64,000 nucleotides of DNA from Pohlia nutans (taxonomy: Eukaryota > Streptophyta > Bryopsida > Bryales > Mniaceae), in NCBI GenBank assembly GCA_022496805.1, contig CM040085.1, positions 12,615,811-12,679,810 of the forward strand, read 5' to 3'. Position numbers and translations under genes: made by a program. The notes under the pieces were generated by a model, which did no database searches, was not told the origin of the DNA, and saw nothing but the letters and a program-made list of their open reading frames with translations. Shown one piece after another: positions 12,701 to 23,843 of the stretch (position 1 is its first letter; every line of letters starts with the position of its first letter).

Positions 12701-15700
12701 TTCAGGCTTACGTAATCAAAAAATCTGCGCTGGAGCGATCTCGTCCATATGATGTAAACACCTGCTGTCCTTCCTTATAATTTCGATCAACTGTAAGCAC
12801 TACCTGGAAGCCAGTCAATCACCTCCACGAATTAGAATTATGTTCAACATTTGTCCGATGCACGCGTCACTAGTAAATCAGAAGCGCTAAACAATATTAT
12901 TCACAGTTTAGTCTATCAATGAATCTCAGAAACGTACTTCAAAACATACACCCAGAACTCTTTAATGCCACCCCAAATGTATGTGATAATATGGAGTTGT
13001 CACATTGTGACAGTCAATAGTGTTGCATGCAAAAGTAATACGGAGTATTAAGAAAGTACTTGAGGTTGCAGGAGTCAGGAAGGTGGTCTACAACCCCTTT
13101 TCACAATTGTCAAACTCCTTATTATCACATCTGTATGCAACTTCTTGTGGCAAGACAGAGTGTGATAGTGAGAGTATAGAGTGACTCTTGATCTAAGTAA
13201 GCCCATTTCCTAAAGTTTGATAAGAGAACAGAGGGTGAGATATTAGAGAAGGTGATATTAAAGAGATCCAGGTGTAATTCCTTTTCGAGTATGGAATCAC
13301 TGGAAAGAAGTTTAAGTGGTTTACCGCCTGATCCTCCATACTATAGTCCACGTAAGCCTCGCAATCAGCTCGATGGTTCAACGCATCAGCAAATGGTACC
13401 TATTCCAGACATCACATCAGTCATGATTGTGCATTATGAGTGCAAGATACAAACGTCATGACATGCATTTAATATAAGAAAGAGGGAATCTGACATAGAA
13501 CGGAACCGGATAACGTCCACATCACGATATGAATACATCTAAAAGAGTGTAGAATGGATAGCATCTGATCAGAATAGGCAAATAAATTCAGGTTTATCTC
13601 ATGACACAGCAAGTGTTCAGGACCTGCTTACCAAAGCAAAAAGATCAGCCGCTGGTAAATAGATAGCTCGAGACAGGATGATTGAAAATGCTGTCTTAAA
13701 TGCTTCCAGTGAAAAGTACTCTTCGGGAAATTTCTGCATGGATTGACGCAATTGAAACAAGTAAACACTGTATTAACCATGAGTAGAATTCAGAAAAAAT
13801 TGTGACGAACACTTTCGCTGTTGTTCACCCAACCGAACAGATCTAAAATATAGACTTCTTATGTTTGAAGACATCCTGCTCTCAAAATTAGAGGTGCAAT
13901 ATAGACTATACGAGATACTTATGCCGAATGATAACACTGAGGGCATGTTTGTGAGTGCCATAGTGTGGACCAACTTCGAAGGCAGGATGCATAAAAGAAC
14001 ACGAACCTGAGGATCTTTGGTAAAATATGATTGTAAATCTTCGTACTCTCCTTCTAATGCTGCAGTACGTTGCTGCACCTCCTCTGAACAAGAGGTCAAC
14101 GTCCGTAAGCTACTCCCACATAGAAGCTCATCAAGAGGGAGAGGTAAGTGCGAAAACTGCCCCAAGTGCAGCCATGAAATACAACCTGACCTCTTTAACA
14201 CCACATCCTTTGTTCTCTCATTAAAGACATATCCAGTTCAAAACTCACTGTGTACTCTCAATATCACATTTTTATCTCATTGCATACAAATGTGATAATA
14301 AGGAGTTCAACGAATGTCGAGGATTCTAAACCACCTTCCTGACTCCTGCAACCCCAAGAACATATTGTCACTTTTACATGCTACACTATTGATTGTCACA
14401 AATGTTAGAGAACCCTGCATGTTGGGCGCCTAGGCTGTGACATTAAAGATGTCACATGTTTTCACAACAGGACACCTGTAGCTCATCCACACATTAAAAG
14501 AATAAGTCTTGAGGAGTGTACCAAGAGCAGGCGAGCCCTTCAGCAGTTCTTGCTGTTCCTCAACACTCCACAACAGAGGACTTAAGGTGGTCGGCGGGAA
14601 GGTCTGAAGATATGGGTGCCATACGGAACTTTCACCTTGTGAACGCTCGCACATCAGCCAGAGGGTAAGGCCTATCAAATCGCCCCTGCCTGTTCAAACA
14701 CTCCTCCAGTCAGTTCCACACATTAGTAAGACTTAACAAACTAAATGGAAACCAGAATCAATGACAAGCACATTCAAAAGCATGCTCTGGATCACGTGCA
14801 TTTGCAGTACCTAGGCTGTGACATTAAACAGGTATGGGTGTACCTGCGGCAGGGGCAGCAATGACCGGGTGGTTGACAACATCCACTCCCGTTACTGTGT
14901 AATTCTCAGGAACTTTCAAAGCAGTCTCCCCGCTCTGGCCCAGTGACAATCAATCGCAAGATGCTATGAGAGAACAAATATTGCAAGATCCTAATGTCCA
15001 TGAATCTGGAATAAAACTGTATCTGATGCGACCACTAATCATGAAATGAGCACAAAAGTTCAGCCTGTGACATAATACTTTGAAGTCCCGCCCCGCTGCA
15101 AGACCAATGCCCTCCTCTCCAAAACTCGTCAGCTTCACATCCTGCGATTCAGCACACAATTTCTCCAGCTCTGTCATTTTCCTTCAATCTGCTGACAGAG
15201 GGATTTCTCCATCCGTCGGTTCTTGCTTGCCAAAATAATGTTAACATGGAGAGGATTGTACTTTAGGGGACACGCAAAAGGTCGATGAATGAGATCAACC
15301 CATGGGGGATGTAAAAACATTTTTAGACCCTAACAGCTATACAGCTTACACAGCCTAGTAGATATTCTAGTTTTGTCACAAATCCTACTCGCCTCGCTCC
15401 ATAGGATTTGTGATTATGAGGGCCCTAAAGTACACACTGACCATTAACATGAATTGCCATCAAGCAATTACCTACGGAAAAAGACAATTCCCCACAATCA
15501 CAATGTTACGGCATAAAACTCTCCCCAGCCAGGATAGCAATGTAACGGTTCCACTAACTACATGGCAGAGAGATATAAACAGTAAACATCTGGTACAATC
15601 CTCATTAAGAATTATCAAAATATGAGATCACATCCTCATCAGTCACCAGAAGTTCTACATAAACCTTCTTGATCCCTTGTAAGCCTGAACCCCTAACTTT

Positions 15701-16510
15701 GCGTATAGAATCACCATCCCATTTGACATGATATCTAATCCAAGATTGGTTGATTTTCTAAACTTGAAATTTACTAAGCATCCCTTTACTCCAATACATA
15801 CAGCGCCTATTGATGGTTCTTTGCTATGATACTAATGGCAAGATAGCAAGCCAACATACAAAATTTTAACTAAACATTTAATAGATTTGGTTTCTTAAGT
15901 GTAAAAAATGTAATGTACATGTGGAAGATGATATATTCTCATTTCAAATCTCCAAAAAATCATATTCTTCAACAATTTGGAATCGCTCCAAAATTATTTA
16001 ACACCACACAAAACCCTGAATCAAAGTAAGTGTATAGAAGGGCAAAAACCTGACTAGGAAATCCTTGCTTGGACAACCACTCCGACAGCTGATGCAACGC
16101 CACAAACTGCATACTATTCCCGGACAAACTGCATCGCGCCACTCCTCCTGCTCCTCGTCGTCCAACCCTAAAAGCGAAACTCCCTCCATTCGACTGCAAA
16201 AAAAATTAGATCAATGAATTAGCAAATCACAACGTTCGTTTCACTTTTTTTTCGATACTCTAATAATACATTCTACGGATTTTCAAATTTGAGAAATCGT
16301 AAGAACCCTGATGTTGACCACCTTACTGCTTCTTCTTTGCTCCACTCTCTGCTTGTTGCGCGACATTCTGTACCTCGCGCCATTGCAGGAAGGCGAGCAC
16401 ACACTGACGGGGCCTTCGCGGGATAATCTGAATGAAGAAGGAATCCAGTTCGTGGAGGTGGAGCAGGCGCTTCCTACCACACACTCCATCGCTCCTGCAC
16501 TCATCGCCAT
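9791..16510 (-). CDS. SET-domain Rubisco-LSMT-like protein lysine methyltransferase, plastid-targeted
   Basis: Exons from 5' to 3' on the minus strand: 16510-16307, 16193-16050, 15141-15079, 14934-14844, 14689-14522, 14083-14007, 13733-13632, 13399-13325, 12803-12712, 12483-12435, 12040-11927, 11752-11666, 11244-11140, 10978-10844, 9883-9791. Together they give 1599 nt, 532 residues, with no break. The N-terminus (MAMSAGAMECVVGSACSTS, then Ser/Arg-rich) looks like a chloroplast transit peptide. A split SET domain follows: SFGEEGIGLAAGRDF, then the NH motif VPFADALNHRADCEAY, then GQQVFTSYGRDRSSADFLITYGFVD. The C-terminal third matches the LSMT substrate-binding helical domain. The fold predicts S-adenosylmethionine-dependent lysine methylation of a plastid protein; the substrate is unknown. 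Intron 14 contains a family C element. The start ATG at 16510 is chosen because it is the first in frame with a transit-like exon. Confidence 0.88.
10142..10668 (+). repeat. Family C TTAA element, copy 1
   Basis: This 527-bp element is flanked by TTAA at 10138-10141 and 10669-10672. It starts CCCTTAACTGCC and ends CATTTAGGGG. It shares long internal blocks (for example GATTGTCAATATCTTATTCG) with 18354-18775 and, inverted, 28363-28931. It lies in intron 14 of the SET gene. Confidence 0.8.
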
Positions 16511-17947
16511 TTGTATCCAATTGCCACCGCCTGAAGCTTTCAATTCTTCCGCAATTGATAGCCAGGAAAAAAAATCCTTGAAAAGAATTGCTGTCAACTC
16601 ATGATCTTCGGACGGAGCCAGCAACTGCAGATTCAAACGAGGATTTGGCCTCCGCAAACAACTTGGTGAGTCGCCCTCATTTCCCAAAGGATTGAGGCAG
16701 GGGCCCTCCAAGGGGACGAGGCATTTCGACGGAGGCGAGCGTCCGACGAGAGTCCATTGACGAAAAGTGGATAGCTCAGAGATACCGTATATGGCGTAGT
16801 TGATATCCGCCGTCTGGGGATAGCCGGTTCATGCACCAGTTCATGAACTCAACACCAATCCTTGGGAAGAATCGGCAACTACACTAAAATTGTGATTTGG
16901 TGTCCGGGACACTATTTCTCAACAATGACACTATTTGATATAGTGTGCTTGTAAAAGCTTTTTACTCTAAATTTTAAAATTAAAAAAAACTTCACGTGAT
17001 CTTTTTGATGTAGTATTTCATGATGAATAGCAACTTTATAATAAACATGGCATGCCAACTCATGTCACTCTCATCACTTGAAAGGAACATGGCACTCTTA
17101 GTGGAAGTGGGAATGAGAAGAGGTAAAGTCCTATGTACTATAGGAGCAATATCTTTCCTCACCTTTGAATGAATTGTAGTAAAAGACATCAATTTCAAAT
17201 TGAAAAACGTTTCCATTTGCAGTAAAAAGAAATTAATGGAATATTAAAAAGATATCACAGGGTTGTTGGTTGATTGAAGTAAATATAGAAATTTAACATA
17301 TGTTTTTTAAAGTATTTTCAGAGCACTATTCAACATTCTTTAATTGCTACATTTTTGTATAATAAAATAGTTTTCCCATTATGGTAGATTTTAGCTTATG
17401 ATTAAATTTTATATTATTAAATGGACAATCAAATTTGTGGCTCTCGTGTCCATTTTAAAAAGGATTCTAAAGCACCAAAATACATTTTTTTGGATATTGT
17501 ATGAATAAGTCATGAATTTTTGAAGATTTAATTATATATTTGTCAAAAGTTTTTAACTTTGTGACTCTTCAATTATTATACATTTACCTAGCAAAAATTT
17601 AGTTTAGCCTATCTATACAAATGGAGAAATTACCTTAATTGTACATTCCATATTTTGAGTACGCATCTCATTCAGAAAATTGTCTATGTAAGTCATGTAA
17701 TCTCATCTAGCCTTTGTTTAACAAAATATATAATTTCAAAGACAAAAAGAAAAACAAGACTAAATCATTGTACGACATAATTAACAGCCACATGGAAATA
17801 AATAAAAAGATACTTGGTTTGGCTAATAAAAACCACCTGAAATTATCATTTTTTTTTTTTTCAATAGGATTTGAGTTGTGAAGCAAGATTAATCGGTTTG
17901 AAGAGCCATTCACGGGTTAGTCTCAAAAGGACCAAGCATCATATTTA
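16511..17947. other. Upstream region of the SET gene, no gene seen
   Basis: 16511-16860 is less AT-rich and probably holds the promoter and 5' UTR of the minus-strand SET gene. Its open frames lack family resemblance. 16960-17947 is AT-rich with only short frames. I see no RNA gene or coding exon. Confidence 0.4.
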
Positions 17948-18328
17948 GGGCCGCTTCACACTATGGCCAAAGGTCGAGAGGCCGTCAATTTCCACCAATC
18001 AAATTGCAAGAAACCATGGTTTCGGCCTCTCGACCCTTCACACTAGAGGCCAAAGTCCAAAGGCCATGGACCTTCAAAATGCTTACATGGCAACACTTTT
18101 TGACCAAGGTGACGGCCTCTCGAGAGGAAATTTGGGTCCTACATTTTGCAAAACCCGTCACTATGGTCGAGAGGCCGTCGATTTCTTTTCATAAAAAATG
18201 AAAACTATATTTTATGCCTATTTTCAGTAGATTTCTTTGGACTCTCAACAAAGTTTGGACTCTCAACAAAGTTTGGACTCTCAATCCCACGGCCTCTCGA
18301 CTTGGACGGCCATAGTGTGAAGCGGCCC
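17948..18328. mobile_element. PIF/Harbinger-type (Tourist-like) MITE
   Basis: The terminal inverted repeats are GGGCCGCTTCACACTATGG, perfect at both ends. TTA flanks both sides (17945-17947, 18329-18331), the 3-bp duplication typical of PIF/Harbinger. The 381-bp interior has repeats of GGCCTCTCGA and three copies of GGACTCTCAACAAAGTTT-like units. There is no coding capacity. Confidence 0.85.
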
Positions 18329-18353
18329 TTAGGATGATGTACAGAAACAATTA

Positions 18354-18775
18354 CAGTTTTCTCATTTGTCATGCACTTTTTGCAAAGTGGATTTTTTATT
18401 ATATATTTTATGGGAAGTTAGCTTCATGTATGTGTGATTCAATTAGATAGGGGATGATTTGTGAATTTTTATGCCTCATTTTCATGTTGTAGTGATTCAC
18501 CCAAAATTTTGAAGATTTCAATGTAAAAGTGTTTTTGAAAAAGTCAACTCATAAAATTAGCCAAAAAATCTCCAAAAATCACTACACTTAGAGTATTACA
18601 TTTCAACCAATCACAACAAGTTTCATCCACAGATTGTCAATATCTTATTCGTAATCCAATTGCAAAAGAATTTTGAATTTTAAGTTTCAAATTTTATGTA
18701 GAAATATTGGTGATAGCAATCATAGATCTAACCATATGGATAGAATCTAAAATTCATAATGTACAATCTGCGGGA
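18354..18775 (+). repeat. Family C TTAA element, truncated copy
   Basis: It is homologous to 10160-10570, including TTAGCTTCATGTATGTGTGA and CATTTCAACCAATCACAACA. Both termini are missing. Confidence 0.75.
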
Positions 18776-21489
18776 GTGTTATAAGAGTCAGTCTCATTAC
18801 TAAGTCCTTCAAAGAAAAATTTGAAATGTGAAGGGAGGGCAGGGTTTCAACAACCCAAGTCTCCTCTGTAGGAAGTTTTTTCCCCCACAAATTAAGCTCA
18901 TAAAATGAACCCAATCAATTGGAGACATTCCACTTTAGCATAAGTAAGTTCAGAAATTGAACTTAGTAAAGTCACATGTACAATTTAGTTTGAGCAGCAA
19001 GACAAATTTGTAAGCTTCGGTGTCAAAAACTAAAACTAAATCCCAAAAAAGAAAGAAAGAAAAAGAAAAAAATATAGAAATGGATATCAAAATGTGTGCT
19101 GAACCAAATTGGCTTGACCAAGCACAGTGTCTTTGCAACTTTACCAAAAGAAGCATCTTCTACTCCTCCAAATGGTATTCTTTGCATGTTAAGTTATTCC
19201 TTTGTACATCAATAGCCATTGATGTACAGAGCCATTGCCAAGAAAGTGGTCAATTTGACCTTTGAGGGTTAACTTTTTTCCTGTTGTCCACACTCCACAG
19301 TCCACACTATTGAAATGATAAAGGCAAGCCGCTTGCCTTGGCTGCCATCACTCCTGCTCATGGCCCATTCACACCAAGCCCCTTGCCGCACTTGCATCAG
19401 CGTTCCCGAAATGGAGGAAGCTAAAATCGAGAAACAAAAATATATTAAAAGCTGTGTCTTTTCTTGCTGCAACTACTATTCAAGCAGTGTGCAACTGCAT
19501 TACAGTGCCGCAAGTAGAGCCATGCTCCTTATCCCCTAAGCGCTCAAACGACCATTTTCTAGTCGCTGCCCGAATCTAACGGGCTGCCCGGAACAAAAAA
19601 ATAAATTGAAAAAATAAAATATATTTTAAAATACTAAATCAAGTCTACTTTCCAACCCAATTTGAATTATGGCAATCCGAGTTAAACTCCACCCGGGAGA
19701 ATTTTTCAAAGTAGATCACCTCAACATTGTCTTAGTGTTATAAAATTTGCTATTTGGGGAAAGTAATGATGATCCCTCCATCATTTTAATTTTTTTTTTG
19801 AAGTTTACAATAGATAGCCCAACTTTAACCAATCATACTAAATTTTGCGCTCTAAAATTGAAAACTATAATTTATACAAATTTTCAAAAGTTAATGCTTT
19901 TAAATTCATTTTAAAATGATCTAAAGTTATTTTTGGAAGTTTGACCGTACGGATAATTTGTAGATATGATACTCTACATTTTGTCTATTGAACCAAACTT
20001 CATCGAACATATGGAAGGCACATATTATAACACATCTATATTTTGTCCAATACCCCTCAGGCTTTTAGGGGTTATTTGCGTTGCTTTCCGTTTTGTCATG
20101 TATTAGAGTAATTTCTAATTGTGTATTTTATATTTCTTGGTTGACAACAGTTTCCCTCAAAGTTACATAACATGCGTATGCATACAGCGGTGTATGTGAA
20201 TGGGCCATCAATCAAAGTTTATATTTTACTGCAAGTACTACACCCATCATCATCTTTAGTCCAATTCCGACTAATAACGAAAACTCGAACTAATTATGGA
20301 ATTAAAAAAAGTATGAGTCAGATTAATTGAGATAATTTGTAGTAATTGTGCTAATGTAAGTATAGTGTGGCCTATATTATTATTTTAAATCCAAATTACT
20401 ATGAATTTATCATGCCAAATATGAATAAAATATTATGAAATTACTTTTTTTGAATGTTTAAAATAAAATATTATAGTTCACATAAATTATATAAAATTAT
20501 TATTATACTCTCATAATAGTTTGGATAGTACATATTGAAATCAGTCCGAGGATTTGTAAAAAAATTCGGACTAATTGTGGTTCTTAAACTACAGATGATA
20601 ATGGGTGTATTGAATATTCAGTGATGGATTGCATTTCAAGTTTCTACCGCATCAGTCTACTGAATCTGAAATGCTCCAGTCTTTTGGAGCCCATCGTTTA
20701 ACCCCAAAATGTCTTGTCTATATTCATCAAATCATGCTTTACCTGTGACACTCAATTTTGTCACTGTAAATAAAATAAAAAATCAACTTTATATTTTTAA
20801 TAGATGAAGACATGTGTCTACTACAAATCAAGAATTTTTCATAAATTTTGGTGAAATTTTGAAATTATTATGATTTTTTGAAGTGATTGTAAAGAAAATT
20901 CATATCAATTACAAAATATACCCAAAAATTCCAATTTTTTTACCAAAGGTTTAAATTACAATGAAGAAAAGTACAATAATGAAAATAATCAATGTATGTA
21001 AATTTAGAAAATCACTTCACCACAGTAATACCCACCGAACTTGTAACTCCAATAAAACACACAATTTTCAAAGTGTTCCAAAAATTAAAGTGGAGTAGAA
21101 ACTAGGACTAGAGGAGAAATGAGCATTCAAGAGGCCCTCAAAATGCTCATTTTTATGGTCATTGTGCCCATGAACATGTTCAACCACATGTTGCCATGGT
21201 GAAGTTCATAGATTGTGCCAACATGGCACTTACACCATTAAAAAAAAAAAAAAACCCCAGCGAGGCCTCACCGCAACGGCAGGGGTGTTTGTTTTTTTGT
21301 TTTTTAATTAAAAAAAACTCTGCAACACCTACAATCATTGATGCGGGGCTCGGCGGGTGTTTATTTTATTTTTTATATGCCCTTCTTTTTTCCCTCAAAA
21401 TTTCTCCTCTGATGGACTTGACAAGCTTCATTTTGTTAGTTTAGCTCCAATGCAATACAAATCATTTTCATGGCCTAAATTTAGTTTAA
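18776..21489. other. Gene-poor AT-rich spacer
   Basis: No coding exon or RNA gene is supported. There is a purine-rich tract at 19045-19078, a TTTTAGGGGTTA remnant near 20070, and a homopolymer A run at 21240 beside a short imperfect inverted repeat (21266-21365, GGTGTTT blocks). Confidence 0.4.
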
Positions 21490-21712
21490 CCCTTAAAGGG
21501 TTGATGAGTACAGTAGATATGTTGGCGTATATTTGACATTTGTTGTAAATAGAAAGTTCCAAATTGAGACCCCAATAGCTCATTAAAATTATGTCGACGT
21601 GAATTTTAATTTTACTTTTAATCTTAAACCCATAGGAGTTGTAGAACCATGTCAAATAATGAAATATTGGTGTATAATATTGGTCGGAAAGGGCTCTTTG
21701 GACCTTTAAGGA
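21490..21712. repeat. TTAA-flanked MITE related to family A
   Basis: TTAA flanks both sides (21486-21489, 21713-21716). It begins CCCTTAAAGGG and ends GGACCTTTAAGGA. The interior differs from family A, so this is a related but distinct element. Confidence 0.6.
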
Positions 21713-22222
21713 TTAAGCAAGAAAAAATAGAGAATCTAATATACATTACATGGGAGGTCACTAAATATAAAGCCTGTTTTACATAAAAGATGAAGGTTGC
21801 TTTTATGGTTAGGCAAGCTTGAATCCTTGTAGTTCATTGGTTGAATCCACAAAATCAACCCCGAGACCTTTACATGATGGAGTGAAGGCCATTCCCTGAA
21901 ATTCATATTTGAATGAGCTGAAATTATATTCTAATGTACTAACTGTTAGGCCTCGAGCTTTAAAGACTGGGTTGAACATCAAAATAGAAACCTGACTCTC
22001 TAGCCTTTGTCGGGCCATGTTAGGGCTTTCTTCCTTCTTCATCCCTTACTTTGTTTGATTCAAACTTGCTTTCAAATTTTGGTGGCCTCTACCTTTATAT
22101 AAAGAGGTCCTAAAATATATTTCTTTCTCAACTATCATTTGCAATGGAATAATGGAATGTTGTAGAGAAACAATGAAGTACTGAAGAGACACATGAGTTC
22201 TTTAGTTCTTCCAACTGCATAA

Positions 22223-22556
22223 GGGTCACTTTACATGACAGGCCAAGGTTGAAGCCAATTCACAAAAAAAAAAAATAGTGACTCAGGCCAAGAAGAGAGG
22301 AAACTCTGACAAGGCACAAGGGAAGAGAATTGGGTTTCCATTTTGGTCCAACCCAATTCTCTTTCTTGGGACCATGTCAAATTTTTCTCTTTAGTGCACC
22401 AAAATATAATTTCAGCCCATTAGACTATGAATTTCAAAGAATGACCTTGACTCCATTATGCAAAAGCCTAGGGGTTGATTTCGTGAAATACACCAATCAC
22501 ATACGAGGATTCAAATTGCTCCAAATTGGCCTTGGGCCCGTCATGTAAAGCGGCCC
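22223..22556. mobile_element. PIF/Harbinger-type MITE
   Basis: The inverted termini are GGGTCACTTTACATGACAGG (left) and GGGCCGCTTTACATGACGGG (right, reversed), flanked by TAA on both sides (22220-22222, 22557-22559). The 334-bp interior is non-coding; part of it matches 21805-21965 in inverse orientation. Confidence 0.8.
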
Positions 22557-23221
22557 TAAAAATGTTATGTTGGGTGTCCTACCTGACTTGGTCATTGTAA
22601 CAACATCAGAGCACATTTGGGTGCAAGAGATTCAAGGGAATCATTTTGTTGAGAATAGGGCCAGCTGGTTGTTGCGTGTGCATTTGCTTGGGGGGGCATG
22701 CACAACTATATCTGCAGATTGGGCCTTCCTCTTTTCAGCTGTAATTTGATTCCTATCTGATGGGTCCCCTGAAAGACATTTTGCATACTAACAATTAATG
22801 ATGCCCAGTCATCATCCCAACTCCAGATTTTACTACAGTACTTGAAATGCACATGGGAGTAACTAAGGTAGTTTTTTTTATGACTCTACTGCTCTACCTT
22901 TCTGGCAATGAGTCTTCATGTCTCTTCAGTGAACGGGGAGGTTTTGGGAAACTTCAGTATTTATCCTAGCTCTTTTGAAATCTTTGGTCAAGGACCATCG
23001 TTGGTCGGTCATGTCCTAAGTCCTTCATTTTGAACCGGTCAATGTCCTAAATTTTTTTTCTTCATCGGTTGTGTGTCCTAAAATTTTCAAAAGCATTCGG
23101 TTAACATCCTACATAATAAAATTTCCTTCGGTTCACAACTAAAAATTCAATAAAAAAATTCAAAATAACGCCAAATGAAATTACCATTCAAGTAACCATT
23201 CATAACATCACCTTAAATCAC
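22557..23221. other. Spacer before the minisatellite
   Basis: No gene is seen. At 23000-23130 there are four loosely repeated motifs of the form CGGTCAATGTCCTAA, which may be subterminal repeats of a transposon. I could not identify the element's ends. Confidence 0.3.
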
Positions 23222-23640
23222 TATAGCAACACCTTAAAACACCAAACTTCACCTTGATACATCAAAACAACAGCTTAAAACACCAAAACAACACCTCAAA
23301 CCACCATAACAGCACCCTAAAACACCAAAACAGCACCGTAAAACACCAAAACAGCACCTTGAAACACCAAAACAGCACCCTAAAACACCAAAACAGCACC
23401 TTGAAACACCAAAACAGCACCCTAAAACACCAAAACAGCACCTTGAAACACCAAAACAGCACCCTGAAACACCAAAACAGCACCTTAAAACACCAAAACA
23501 ACACCTTAAAACACCAAAACAGCACCCTAAAACACCAAAACAGCACCTTAAAACACCAAAACAACACCTTAAAACACCAAAATAGCACCTTTAAACATCA
23601 AAACAACACCTTAAAACACCAAAACACCTTCAAATATCAA
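23222..23640. repeat. 21-bp minisatellite (about 20 units)
   Basis: The unit is about 21 bp with core ACACCAAAACAGCACC followed by YTRAA. The central units are nearly identical and those at both ends are diverged. Because 21 is divisible by three and the unit lacks stops, it is open on both strands: His-Gln-Asn-Ser-Thr-Leu-Lys repeats on plus, Phe-Trp-Cys-Phe-Lys-Val-Leu repeats on minus. I treat these as by-products, not proteins. It lies 200 bp beyond the 3' end of the hAT gene. Confidence 0.9.
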
Positions 23641-23843
23641 ATTTACACCCCAAAAAAACCAAAACAAAACAACTAACATCCTAATGAACAAGAAGATGAT
23701 ATCCTTGGGAGGAGTTGAACCTCACAAAGTCCTATACCACCTTAGGACCAAGGATCCCCAACCCTTCCAAGACCCTATGCTATAAAGTCTTAGAAGGGTT
23801 CTATCTAAACCCATCCCACATACAATGAAGTTAACAAAACACA

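Noticed and set aside
15142..15222. Longer SET exon 3 starting with a coiled-coil segment, or an ATG start at 15177
   Set aside because: The upstream frame contains TGA just before that ATG. The acceptor TCGCAG at 15142 joins FPSQ to DVKLTSFGEEG in phase, as in the family.
23254..23676. 140-residue ORF of HQNSTLK-type repeats
   Set aside because: It is a direct read of the 21-bp minisatellite, open on both strands, with no start context, splice sites or family.
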